In this document: positions 43,027 to 51,230 of the stretch, one piece after another
Position numbering within the stretch: position 1 is the first letter of the stretch
Layout: every line of letters begins with the position of its first letter
DNA from: Roseateles sp049532965
Lineage (GTDB): Bacteria; Pseudomonadota; Gammaproteobacteria; Burkholderiales; Burkholderiaceae_C
Length of the DNA stretch: 64,000 nt
Direction: 5' to 3'
NCBI RefSeq assembly: GCF_049532965.1
Contig: NZ_CP186694.1
Coordinates: 2,666,001 to 2,730,000, forward strand
The notes under the pieces: generated by a model
The model's input: the letters and a program-made list of their open reading frames with translations, nothing else
What the model was told of the DNA's origin: nothing
Database searches by the model: none
Made by a program: the position numbers and the translations under genes

Positions 43027-44967
43027 ATGCTGTCTGCGTCTTCCGTATCGTCCACCGCCCCTCACTGCCTTGTCGCAGGCGCCTCTGCGAATCGCGAACC
43101 GGCCGGCTCCGCCCGCACGCTGGCGCTCGATGCGGTGCAGCAGCTGCAGGAACGACTCGTGCCGTCGCTCAAAAGCGAGAAGGGCCACGGGCGCGAGGGT
43201 GCCATTGACTGGCAGGCGGGCAAGGCCAACCTGTTCGATGCGCAGGGGCGACTCCGGACGCAGTTGCGCGTCGCGCCCGCCAGGTCGCCGAGCGCCGAGG
43301 ATACTGACGTCGTTGCACGGAAGCTGACCGGCCTTGCGACGGCCGTGAGCAACCTGGTCCACGACTCGACGGTCAAGTACCTCGACCGCACTAACGATCA
43401 CGATTGCTGGGCCTTTCCCGCCGACTTCACTCTGGACGGCGATGTGCTGCGCGTTGCCCACCACGTGCTGGCCAGAGAGCAATCGCCCGAGCGCGCGGTC
43501 GATGGGAAACGCTGGCATCAATACGCCGACACGGCCGAACTCCATTACCTCTTCAAACCCATCCACAAGCAGGGAAAGCAGTGGGGACCCAAGGATCTCC
43601 AGCGGTGCCCCCGCCCCGCCTGGGACGAGCAGCCCGCGCCATCGTCCCGCAAGGACAGCCACTACGACGAGACCTGGGTCTTTCACATCGGCGACATCGC
43701 CTGCGATTCAACGGTGCTTGCGAACACTCGCAAGGAGCACACTCGGCTGTTCGTCCTCGAGCGCGAACCCCATCCCGAGGCGCCCCAGCCGCCCCTGGAG
43801 ATCTGCCGACCGGGTCGGGCCGGGACCGCGCGAACTACGGAGCCCCGGGCAGCCGCCACTCCGCGAAATATCCGTTTCATGGTCTCGGGCGACTCGGTGC
43901 GTCACCACGGATCGCACCACGTTCGCGCCGGCCGGTATGACGCAGATCAACTCGCGCAGGTGCTCAAGACCTCTGCGGACCATATTGCGGGCCAGGACGG
44001 CACCCCGCCAGTCGTTCCAACCCGCGTGTCGCTCGTCGGCTCTCACCCCGAGTCTTCGGCCTTCTGGTTCTCGCCCACGACGCCTGAGCCCACCTTCAGC
44101 GAGCGGTTTATTGATCGAGCAACCGAGTTGTTCGGCAACCAGTCGATAACCGCGTCGGCGTTCACGGACGCCTACCGCGTGGCCACCCGCGGCGGCCATC
44201 AGGTGGAGCATAGTAACGGCGACCGGTACGACGTCTGTGTCAATTACAGCGTCGTGGAAACGAGCGATGCCGAACTGGACGGTCGCAAGTTTGTCCGCGG
44301 CCCCACGGGTGAATATATGAACAAGGCGCCTGGCGGCAAGGTCATTACCGGCAAGGCGCCGGACGGCACGATCTGGAGCGTTCCCAAGTATCCGGACTAC
44401 GGTCAGGCGCATGTGAAGAACTCGACACAACGGCCGGCCGAGCTGATCGCCTGGCTCAAACAGAACGCCGCTCCGGCTGCCGTATCGGCAGCGACCGCCG
44501 GGCCCCTCACGGCAGCCGCCTCGACGCCATCAGCGGCCGAGCAACGGATGCTGTTGGGCCAGGTCGAGATCCAGCGCTCCTTGCTGCAACGCATGGGTTG
44601 GAAGGACGATGGAAAACCTCTGGACAGGCCGGGGGCCTTCGTCGATTTGCGCTTCGCGGAGGAAACGCTGCAGAAGCTGCTCGCCACCGCGACGCCGCCC
44701 GAGCGCATCGCCGCCATGCGCCTGCTCAAGCAGATCATGCGGACCGGCGTGCCCGGGAGAGAACTCTGCTACTCCGGCCAGGCGAGCGCCTCGCCGCAGT
44801 CGTGCTCGCGGACGACTACCGAATTGCTGTCCCACATCGACCAGGCCTTCGACGACGACCTGCAGTTGCCAGAAACACTCTGGAAAGCGCTGTGGCCAAA
44901 CCAGGACCCACCGGCATTGCCATTGAGGGTGCCAGGCAAGCGGTTGGATCCTCTGCCGCTGGTCTGA
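43027..44967 (+). CDS. Uncharacterised protein with degenerate C80 (MARTX CPD)-like domain, paralogue 1
   Basis: 646 residues, start supported by AAGGAG. No signal peptide; the N-terminus is Ser/Thr/Ala-rich (MLSASSVSSTAP), as in many type III effectors. Residues about 280-450 resemble the cysteine protease domain of MARTX toxins: FMVSGDS (284-290) where the family has LVGHGR, RYDADQLA for GYSADELA, VSLVGSH (334-340) for ISIVGCS, and GRK (419-421) followed by GEYMNKAPGGKV, which matches the family's GRK, GDWVQKA and NKV elements. The catalytic His and Cys positions hold D289 and S339. A conserved C-terminal part (505-580) is shared with paralogue 2. Function unknown; the fold call is by eye. 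Confidence 0.6.
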   Translation: MLSASSVSSTAPHCLVAGASANREPAGSARTLALDAVQQLQERLVPSLKSEKGHGREGAIDWQAGKANLFDAQGRLRTQLRVAPARSPSAEDTDVVARKLTGLATAVSNLVHDSTVKYLDRTNDHDCWAFPADFTLDGDVLRVAHHVLAREQSPERAVDGKRWHQYADTAELHYLFKPIHKQGKQWGPKDLQRCPRPAWDEQPAPSSRKDSHYDETWVFHIGDIACDSTVLANTRKEHTRLFVLEREPHPEAPQPPLEICRPGRAGTARTTEPRAAATPRNIRFMVSGDSVRHHGSHHVRAGRYDADQLAQVLKTSADHIAGQDGTPPVVPTRVSLVGSHPESSAFWFSPTTPEPTFSERFIDRATELFGNQSITASAFTDAYRVATRGGHQVEHSNGDRYDVCVNYSVVETSDAELDGRKFVRGPTGEYMNKAPGGKVITGKAPDGTIWSVPKYPDYGQAHVKNSTQRPAELIAWLKQNAAPAAVSAATAGPLTAAASTPSAAEQRMLLGQVEIQRSLLQRMGWKDDGKPLDRPGAFVDLRFAEETLQKLLATATPPERIAAMRLLKQIMRTGVPGRELCYSGQASASPQSCSRTTTELLSHIDQAFDDDLQLPETLWKALWPNQDPPALPLRVPGKRLDPLPLV

Positions 44968-44991
44968 CGCGCCACGGCGGGCCCGCGCCCC

Positions 44992-45016
44992 GGCATGGCA
45001 TGGCATGGCATGGCAT
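44992..45016 (+). repeat. Pentanucleotide repeat (GGCAT)x5
   Basis: Five perfect GGCAT units between the stop of paralogue 1 and the start of paralogue 2, ending 75 bases before the ATG at 45092. Each unit contributes an ATG, and because the unit is five bases the ATGs fall in all three frames. Short tandem repeats of this kind can change in number by replication slippage. Confidence 0.85.
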
Positions 45017-45091
45017 GGCGAACGAGCCACAGCGCGGGAACCCGTCCCGGAGGGACGGCAACTAGCCCGGTTTCCTTCCAGGAGCCAGCGC

Positions 45092-47101
45092 ATGTTTTCC
45101 TCTTCCGGCATCAACGGCCAGCCACACGGTGGCGCTGCGGTTCTCGATTCCGTGGGGTGTGCGTCCAGTCCCCCCGGAGAGCAGCAGCTGGAACACGCGA
45201 AGGCGACTGCAAAGGAGGCCTTGAAGTCCTTGCAAGCACTGTTGACGCCGGCGGGGATCGACCAGGAGATGAAGATCGACTGGTCCCTTGGCACCGCCGA
45301 GTTGCGTGACGGGAACGGCAAGGTGCGCACGCTGCTGAAGGTGCCGCCTGCTCACCTGCACGATGAACCGGATGCCCTCACGCAGAACTGCCGCGTCGCC
45401 GAAGCCTTGGGGTACGTTGCCTCCGCTACGACCTCGTTCCTGTACTGCGAAGCGCGGAAGCAGCCCGCTGATCCTTCTTGCTGGTCATTGCCGACCACGT
45501 TGACGCTGGATGGCGATGTCCTGCGCACGGACCGTTTCGTACTCAGCTTGTTCGGCGGCGGCGGGAAGCGCAGCGACCGGGCTGACATTCTCGAGCTCAG
45601 CTTGTTGAGCTGGCAGCGGCCGACCCCAGCCCGCATCGCGCAGGGCACCAGGATCCAGCGGGGTCACGAACCAGCTTTTATTGGCCCGGCCTTGCCCACC
45701 CTCGACACGGCCCGCCCGCCGTCCCAGCGGCAGCGGACGCGCTGGGACGAAACTTGGCTCTTCCACATTTCCAACGATGTCGACGTCTCGACGAATCTTG
45801 CGAATTCCCGAAAGGAGCCGGTGCGCCTCTTCTGCGTGGATCCCCGGCCTGGGTCGGACACCCGGCCGGAGAAGGTGCGAGAGGTCGTGCCCCGGTGGAT
45901 CAACCCAGGTTGGGACGAGGTCGACCGTCAGGTCGTCGCTCACTCCGCCGCCATGGCCGTTCCCTTGCCCGCGGGCCCGTTGACGGACCACAAGGACCGG
46001 CAGGATGCGCACGAGCAACTGGCCTCGCATGGCCGGCGGCTGAGGTTCATGGTGGTGGGCGACTCGCAGCGCGTAGCAGGCTCCCCAATTCCCCGGGCGG
46101 GGGCGTATGACGGCCGCTCGCTCGCCGGCATGCTCCACCGCGCCACCCAAGCCATCGCCCAGAAAGACGGCGCCGCGCCCGCGTCGCCTCAGCAGGTGTC
46201 CATCGTGAGTTCGCATCACGAGTCGAAGGCATTTCGCCAGGACCCGTCGGATCCTGGGTCGACGCTGGGGGACGAGTTCATCGACGAGGCGACCCGCCTG
46301 TTCGATTCGCCGTCCATGACGGCATCCCTGTGCAGCGACGCCGTCCGGGTGGCATACAACTATCCTGGGTCGGAAGATCACGAGGGTCACCCGGTGGGGT
46401 TGGTCACAAGCAAGAATTCGGTCTACGTCGAGGACCCGGCGCTCGGCGGCCGCAAGTTCGTGCGCACCGCCGACGGTCGCTACCTCAACAAGGCGCCAGG
46501 CGGCGTGGTAGTGCTGTCCAAGAGGGACGGCACGATCCACAGGCGGTTCAAGGTCGAGGATTTCGGTCAAGCCCACGTGGCCGATACGACCCAACGCCCG
46601 TCGGACGGGCTGCTTAAGTTCCTGACGAAGTCGGACGACGCGCCACCGTTCTCCCCCAGCGTTTCGCAAAGCGGCCAGAAACTCCTCCTCGGGGAAGTGG
46701 AGGTCGACAGGCCCCTGCTGGACAGGATGGGCGCGCGACTGCCTGTTGGCCACCTCGACGAGCCGGGCGCCTACCGGCGGCTGCGCTTCAATCCAGCCGC
46801 GCTTGAGCGGCTGCTGACACAAGGGACGCCCCCCGAGCGCGTGACCGCGCTGCGCCTGCTCAAGCAGATCATGCGGTCCGGCGTGCAGCCACAGCAGATG
46901 GTGCTGGAGCGCGCGCCCATCCTGGCCCAGCAGTCGGCAAAGCAGGCCCAGTCGATGATCGAGATGCTGCGCGACGTTGATAAGGGCCTGGACGATCATC
47001 TGCTGCTCGCCACGAACGTCTGGCAGGCCTTGTGGGTCGGCCACGGCGAACCGCCCCCGCTGCCGTTGGCGGTACCGGCGAAAGGTCATCCCGGGCTCTG
47101 A
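45092..47101 (+). CDS. Uncharacterised protein with degenerate C80 (MARTX CPD)-like domain, paralogue 2
   Basis: 669 residues from the ATG at 45092, preceded by CAGGAG; the frame stays open upstream into the GGCAT repeat. It is homologous to paralogue 1 over its whole length: IDW, TLDGDVLR, DETWLFHI, RFMVVGDS (residues 318-325), VSIVSSH (369-375), GRKFV (453-457), YLNKAPGG, FGQAHV, RLLKQIMRSGV. The C80 catalytic positions hold D324 and S374, the same replacements as in paralogue 1. N-terminus MFSSSGINGQ is Ser-rich without a signal peptide. Could be a pair of secreted effectors or a pseudo-enzyme family; no secretion genes lie beside them apart from the distant flagellar export system. Confidence 0.6.
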   Translation: MFSSSGINGQPHGGAAVLDSVGCASSPPGEQQLEHAKATAKEALKSLQALLTPAGIDQEMKIDWSLGTAELRDGNGKVRTLLKVPPAHLHDEPDALTQNCRVAEALGYVASATTSFLYCEARKQPADPSCWSLPTTLTLDGDVLRTDRFVLSLFGGGGKRSDRADILELSLLSWQRPTPARIAQGTRIQRGHEPAFIGPALPTLDTARPPSQRQRTRWDETWLFHISNDVDVSTNLANSRKEPVRLFCVDPRPGSDTRPEKVREVVPRWINPGWDEVDRQVVAHSAAMAVPLPAGPLTDHKDRQDAHEQLASHGRRLRFMVVGDSQRVAGSPIPRAGAYDGRSLAGMLHRATQAIAQKDGAAPASPQQVSIVSSHHESKAFRQDPSDPGSTLGDEFIDEATRLFDSPSMTASLCSDAVRVAYNYPGSEDHEGHPVGLVTSKNSVYVEDPALGGRKFVRTADGRYLNKAPGGVVVLSKRDGTIHRRFKVEDFGQAHVADTTQRPSDGLLKFLTKSDDAPPFSPSVSQSGQKLLLGEVEVDRPLLDRMGARLPVGHLDEPGAYRRLRFNPAALERLLTQGTPPERVTALRLLKQIMRSGVQPQQMVLERAPILAQQSAKQAQSMIEMLRDVDKGLDDHLLLATNVWQALWVGHGEPPPLPLAVPAKGHPGL

Positions 47102-47210
47102 GCGGGCGGCCGCCATCCCCGTTGCGACGCGGCCTTGTCCGACAGACCGGCCCGGGCCTGCTGCCGTAAGGTAGGAGCAAAGGCCCACGGGCCGCTCGAC
47201 GGAGTCCGCC

Positions 47211-48191
47211 ATGCAGTTGCCGCATATCCCGCATTTCGGAAGATGGCATCCGGATCGACCGCGCCGTTCGTCGAAGCACGAGGCGCCGGCGCATGGCCCG
47301 CTGTTCTGGCTGGCCCACGCGGCCGTGCTGCTCGGCCTGTTGCTGCTGGCGACCGAAGTCTCCGCCCAGCAAGGCGCCGGACTGCGCGCTCAATACGACC
47401 AACTGGCGCCGCAGCTGGCGAAGAGTCCCTTCCAGAAACCGATCGTGCTGCGCTCGCTCGACGACAGCGAGCGCCCCACCGGCGAGATGCATGCGGTGGT
47501 GCAGCACGGCTTCGGCACGCTGTCGGGCGCGCTGCGTCGCCCCGAGGCATGGTGCGAGTTGCTGACGCTGCCGGCGAACGTCAAGCGCTGCGTTGCCGAT
47601 GACGACGAAGCCCCCGGCACGACGCTCCATCTCGCGATCGGCCGCAAGTTCGACCAGCCGATCGAAGACGCCTATGCGCTGGACTTCCGCTTCCAGGCGC
47701 TGGCAGCGCAACCGCAGTACCTGCTCGTCGAGATGAGCGCGGCCAAGGGGCCGATGGGCACCAGCCACTACCGGTTGACGCTGGAGGCGGTGCCGCTGGA
47801 CGCCAAGCGCAGCTTCGTGCGGCTGCGCTATGCGTACATGAACAACCTTGCCGCGCGCGTGGCCACCAGCACCTACCTGGCGACCTCCGGCCGGGACAAG
47901 GTCGGCTTCACGGTCGTCGGGCGCGACGCCGATGGACAGCCGCGCTATGTCGGCGGCATCCAGGGCATCGCGGAGCGCAACACGATGCGCTACTTCCTCG
48001 CGATCGAGTCCTACCTCGACACATTGCCGGCGCCGCCGGAACAGCGCCTGGACAAGCGCTTGCGCGACTGGTTCGCCGCCACGGAGCGCTATGCCCGCCA
48101 GCTGCACGAGCAGTCGCTCGAGGAGTACGTCGCGATGAAGCACAAGGAAGCACGCCGGCAGGTGGCCATGGCGCCCTCGCGACGCGAGTGA
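47211..48191 (+). CDS. Putative secreted protein of unknown function
   Basis: 326 residues. A hydrophobic helix at about 31-50 ending VSAQ looks like a signal peptide preceded by an unusually long polar, His/Arg-rich stretch, so the true start could be internal though no good ATG is seen. The mature part has two Cys (CELLTLPANVKRC) that could form a disulfide, and a beta-rich middle (HYRLTLEAVPLDAKRSFVRL). It is followed by convergent MFS/rmuC genes. Not recognised; periplasmic location is inferred. Confidence 0.65.
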   Translation: MQLPHIPHFGRWHPDRPRRSSKHEAPAHGPLFWLAHAAVLLGLLLLATEVSAQQGAGLRAQYDQLAPQLAKSPFQKPIVLRSLDDSERPTGEMHAVVQHGFGTLSGALRRPEAWCELLTLPANVKRCVADDDEAPGTTLHLAIGRKFDQPIEDAYALDFRFQALAAQPQYLLVEMSAAKGPMGTSHYRLTLEAVPLDAKRSFVRLRYAYMNNLAARVATSTYLATSGRDKVGFTVVGRDADGQPRYVGGIQGIAERNTMRYFLAIESYLDTLPAPPEQRLDKRLRDWFAATERYARQLHEQSLEEYVAMKHKEARRQVAMAPSRRE

Positions 48192-48250
48192 GGCTGCGCT
48201 CCGCCACCGCCACCGCCCAATACCTGCGCGGAAATTGAAGCGGCGAGCTC

Positions 48251-49513
48251 CTAGCGCGGCGGGACGGACAGGCCTCTCGCGGCCCATTGCGCGCCGATCA
48301 ACACGGACGCCATCAACCACAGCGGCGCCACGGCCACGCTGGCCGCGGCCAGCGCGCCGAAGCCCAGCGGCATCGCGACCGTCGCGCCGTTCGAGGCGAG
48401 CATCCGCAGGCCCAGCGCCTGACCATGACGATCGGGCGGCGTGACCTGGTGCATCGTGGCCAACACCATCGGCTGCACGGCACCGAGCGCGATGCCCAGC
48501 ACGGCCGAGCCCAGCATCAACCCCACCGTCCCGGGCAGCCACGCGTACACGATGAGCGTCAACGTCGCGACGGCCATGGCCGCGCGCAGCGCCTTCACCT
48601 CGTCGACGCGATGGGCCCAGCGAACGATCGCGAGGCGGACCACCGTGGCCGCCGCGGCGAAGCTGCCCAGCACCAGACCGATGCTCGATGCCGACAGTCC
48701 TTTCGCATGCCCGACCACCGGCACGACGAAGCTGTGGGCATCCCAGCACGCCGACATCGCCACATTCACGATCAGCAGGTTGCGCAAGCCGGGATCGCGC
48801 AACAGGTCCCACGCGGGACGCGCTTTCTGTCCGGTCGGGACTGGTGTGGGCGCCCGTCGCGGCACGTGCAGCGCGATCGCCCAGGCCGAGAGCGGCACGA
48901 GCGTGGAAAGCACCAACGCGGCCGTGAAGCCGGCGGTGTCGATGACGATGCCCGTGATGACCGGCGCAAGCGCGTTCGACAACGCCGGCCCCAGCGCGAC
49001 CCAGCTGAACACGCGCCTGAGCTGCGAGGGATCGGCGGCCATCAGGCCAGCCTCGCGCTGGATCGCGACCGCGGCCACCGCCACGGCGCCGCCGCACAGC
49101 AGGCATCCCGCGGCCATCAATCCCAGCCACCCCAGCAACTGGGCGGCGAGTGCCAGCGCCGCGCCGCCGAACGCCATCGCGACACCGGCGCCGACCGGGC
49201 GGTGGAAGCCATGGCGGTCCGCCAGCCGGCCGGCCCAGAGCGACAGGCCCAGCGGCGCCACCGCGAACAGGCTCAGCAGCACGCCAACGTAGCCGCTGCC
49301 GTAGCCCTGGTGCAGCACCCACAGCGTCGCCGCGACGCGCGTCGTCGCCATGCAGGCATGCACCGCGACGAGGGAACCGATGACCGCGGCGAAGCCCGCG
49401 CTCAAGCCCGTATAGCCTCCCGGAGTGCCCTCCGGAGCGCCCCCGGGAGGTCCCCCGGACGGGCCGCCCGAAGAGCCGCCCGGAACGCTGGGGCCTGGCG
49501 CTGGATCGCTCAT
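48251..49513 (-). CDS. MFS transporter
   Basis: 420-residue inner-membrane transporter with about twelve hydrophobic segments. The loop after helix 2 reads WAGRLADRHGFHRPV, the major-facilitator signature. The first 35 residues are a Gly/Pro-rich low-complexity tail (GGSSGGPSGGPPGGAPEG). It overlaps the rmuC stop by four bases, so the two are cotranscribed. Substrate unknown; drug or metabolite efflux is the usual role of this subgroup. Confidence 0.85.
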   Translation of the reverse strand: MSDPAPGPSVPGGSSGGPSGGPPGGAPEGTPGGYTGLSAGFAAVIGSLVAVHACMATTRVAATLWVLHQGYGSGYVGVLLSLFAVAPLGLSLWAGRLADRHGFHRPVGAGVAMAFGGAALALAAQLLGWLGLMAAGCLLCGGAVAVAAVAIQREAGLMAADPSQLRRVFSWVALGPALSNALAPVITGIVIDTAGFTAALVLSTLVPLSAWAIALHVPRRAPTPVPTGQKARPAWDLLRDPGLRNLLIVNVAMSACWDAHSFVVPVVGHAKGLSASSIGLVLGSFAAAATVVRLAIVRWAHRVDEVKALRAAMAVATLTLIVYAWLPGTVGLMLGSAVLGIALGAVQPMVLATMHQVTPPDRHGQALGLRMLASNGATVAMPLGFGALAAASVAVAPLWLMASVLIGAQWAARGLSVPPR

Positions 49514-50970
49514 CCGGCGGCGCCCTCGTCATCGACCGCCTGCCCCAGCTGCAGCACGCGGGACATCTGGTCCTCCGGCAGCGCCTCGACCGTCTTGAGG
49601 CGGCGTGTCATTGCGCGGGTGCGGACCTCGGCGGCGTCGATCGTGTTGCTGGCTTCCTCGAGCTTCTTCTTCGTCTTCGCGAGCACGTCCCCGAACTTGC
49701 CGAACTCGGTCTTGACCGCGGACAGGACTTCCCACACCTCGGCCGAGCGCTTCTCGAGCGCCAGCGTGCGGAAGCCCATCTGCAGGCTGGACAGGGTGGC
49801 CAGCAGCGTCGTCGGTCCCACCAGCATCACCTTGTGCTCGCGCTGCAGCGCCTCGGTCAGGCCGGGGCGGCGCAGTGCCTCCGCGTACAGGCCCTCGGTC
49901 GGCAGGAACAGCAGCGCGAAGTCCGTGGTGTGAGGCGGGCCGAGGTACTTCTCGCGAATGGACTTGGCTTCCAGGCGCAGACGGGTCTCGATCGCGCGTG
50001 CGGCCAGTTCCGCGGCGGGAGCATCGGCGCGTTCCTGCGCCTCGATCAGGCGTTCGTAGTCCTCGCGCGGGAACTTCGCGTCGATCGGCAGCCAGATCGG
50101 CTTGCCGTCATCGCGCTGGCCGGGCAGCTTCAGCGCGAACTCCACGCGGGCGCCGCTGTTGGGCAGCGTCTCGACGTTCGCGGCGTACTGCTCGGGCGTG
50201 AACACCTGCTCCAGCAGCGCCGCGAGCTGCACCTCGCCGAAGATGCCGCGGGTCTTCACGTTGGTCAGCACGCGGTTCAGCGAGCCGACGTCGCGCGCAA
50301 GCGTCTGCATCTCGCCCAGGCCGCGATAGACCTGCTCCAGCCGCTCGGCGACCTGCTTGAAGCTTTCGCCCAGCCGCTGTTCCAGCGTCGCATGGAGCTT
50401 CTCGTCGACGGTCGCCCGCATCTGTTCGAGCTTCTTCTCGTTGTCCTGCTGGATCGATTGCAGGCGGGCCTCGACGGTACGGCGAGTCTCGGCGAGCCCC
50501 ACCTCATTGCGCTGCGCGAGCGCTTGCAGCTGTTCGGTCAACACGGTGGTGGTGCGGGCCGCGGCGACGTCCTGGGCTTCGCGCGCGGTGGCGGCCTGCT
50601 GGACGAGCGCCTGCTGCAGCTGCGCGAGCTGCACGCGGAAGGCGTCGATCTGCTCGTTCTGCGAGCGTGCGGTATCGCCGCCCTGCGCGAGCAGTGCCTG
50701 CTGGAACTGGGTGAGCGTGGTCAATGTTTCCTGGCGAAGGCCGGCGTTGCCGCGACCGAGTTCCTCGCGCAGGCCGGTGTTGGTGCGGCTGAGCTCATCG
50801 CGCAGCGCGCGCTCCAGTCGCTCGATGCGCTCGCCGGATTGCTGCATCAGCGGCGCGAGGGTGGACGCGGGATCCCCGCCCGACTGTCGTCGCAGTGTGA
50901 GGAACACGGCGATGAGGAGGATCACGATCAGCCCGGAAAGGGCGAGGTGCAGCATGTCGGCGAAGGTCAT
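49510..50970 (-). CDS. rmuC: DNA recombination protein RmuC
   Basis: 486-residue RmuC-family protein, thought to limit DNA inversions between short repeats. An N-terminal membrane helix (about 10-26), a long coiled coil (about 40-190) and the RmuC nuclease-like domain with TRGIFGEVQLAALLEQVF and LPIDAKFPREDYERL. It is the first gene of a pair with the MFS transporter; the upstream gap carries a 24-bp tandem repeat. Confidence 0.93.
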   Translation of the reverse strand: MTFADMLHLALSGLIVILLIAVFLTLRRQSGGDPASTLAPLMQQSGERIERLERALRDELSRTNTGLREELGRGNAGLRQETLTTLTQFQQALLAQGGDTARSQNEQIDAFRVQLAQLQQALVQQAATAREAQDVAAARTTTVLTEQLQALAQRNEVGLAETRRTVEARLQSIQQDNEKKLEQMRATVDEKLHATLEQRLGESFKQVAERLEQVYRGLGEMQTLARDVGSLNRVLTNVKTRGIFGEVQLAALLEQVFTPEQYAANVETLPNSGARVEFALKLPGQRDDGKPIWLPIDAKFPREDYERLIEAQERADAPAAELAARAIETRLRLEAKSIREKYLGPPHTTDFALLFLPTEGLYAEALRRPGLTEALQREHKVMLVGPTTLLATLSSLQMGFRTLALEKRSAEVWEVLSAVKTEFGKFGDVLAKTKKKLEEASNTIDAAEVRTRAMTRRLKTVEALPEDQMSRVLQLGQAVDDEGAAG

Positions 50971-51230
50971 CGGGTGATTCTCTCAGCGCCGAGAGCCCCC
51001 TCCCGCAAGCCACGGTGCCCAACTGCCAAAGTACGACGGTCCCGACCTGACGAAGTACAGCAGTGCCCACCCGCCGAAGTACAGCGGTGCCCACCCGCCG
51101 AAGTAAAGCGGTGCCAAAACCGTAGAAGGGCGACAGTGGTCGGGGACGGCATGGCTTGGGGTTCAGGCGCTTGCCGCCTGCGGCCCCATGCCATGGCGGC
51201 CAACGCTCCGACCGTTTGAGGTAGGCGCCC
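50971..51230. other. rmuC upstream region with repeats and hairpin
   Basis: Gap between the dehydrogenase stop and the rmuC start. It contains five 24-base units (51013-51132) and a long imperfect inverted repeat at about 51148-51196 in which GGCATGG/GCTTGGGG pairs with CCCCATGCC. That hairpin may end the dehydrogenase transcript. No gene is supported. Confidence 0.55.
51013..51132. repeat. 24-bp tandem repeat (five imperfect units)
   Basis: Units begin at 51013, 51037, 51061, 51085 and 51109, each like CGGTGCCCACCCGCCGAAGT plus ACAG. Units 3 and 4 are most alike; 1, 2 and 5 are diverged. 24 bases equals eight codons, and the minus strand would read a VGTAVLRR/Q-like octapeptide, but this is not in a recognised gene. 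Confidence 0.8.

Noticed and set aside
46869..49532. 887-codon open frame antisense to part of the second C80-like gene and the following gene, continuing in frame-shadow of the MFS gene
   Set aside because: Spans several real genes in both directions; repetitive Arg/Gly/Ala composition.
51013..51132. CRISPR array
   Set aside because: Units are directly contiguous with no spacers, and no cas genes are present.
49834..51219. 461-codon open frame antisense to rmuC that reads through the 24-bp repeats
   Set aside because: The 24-base unit is a codon multiple so it keeps any frame open; the protein mirrors rmuC.
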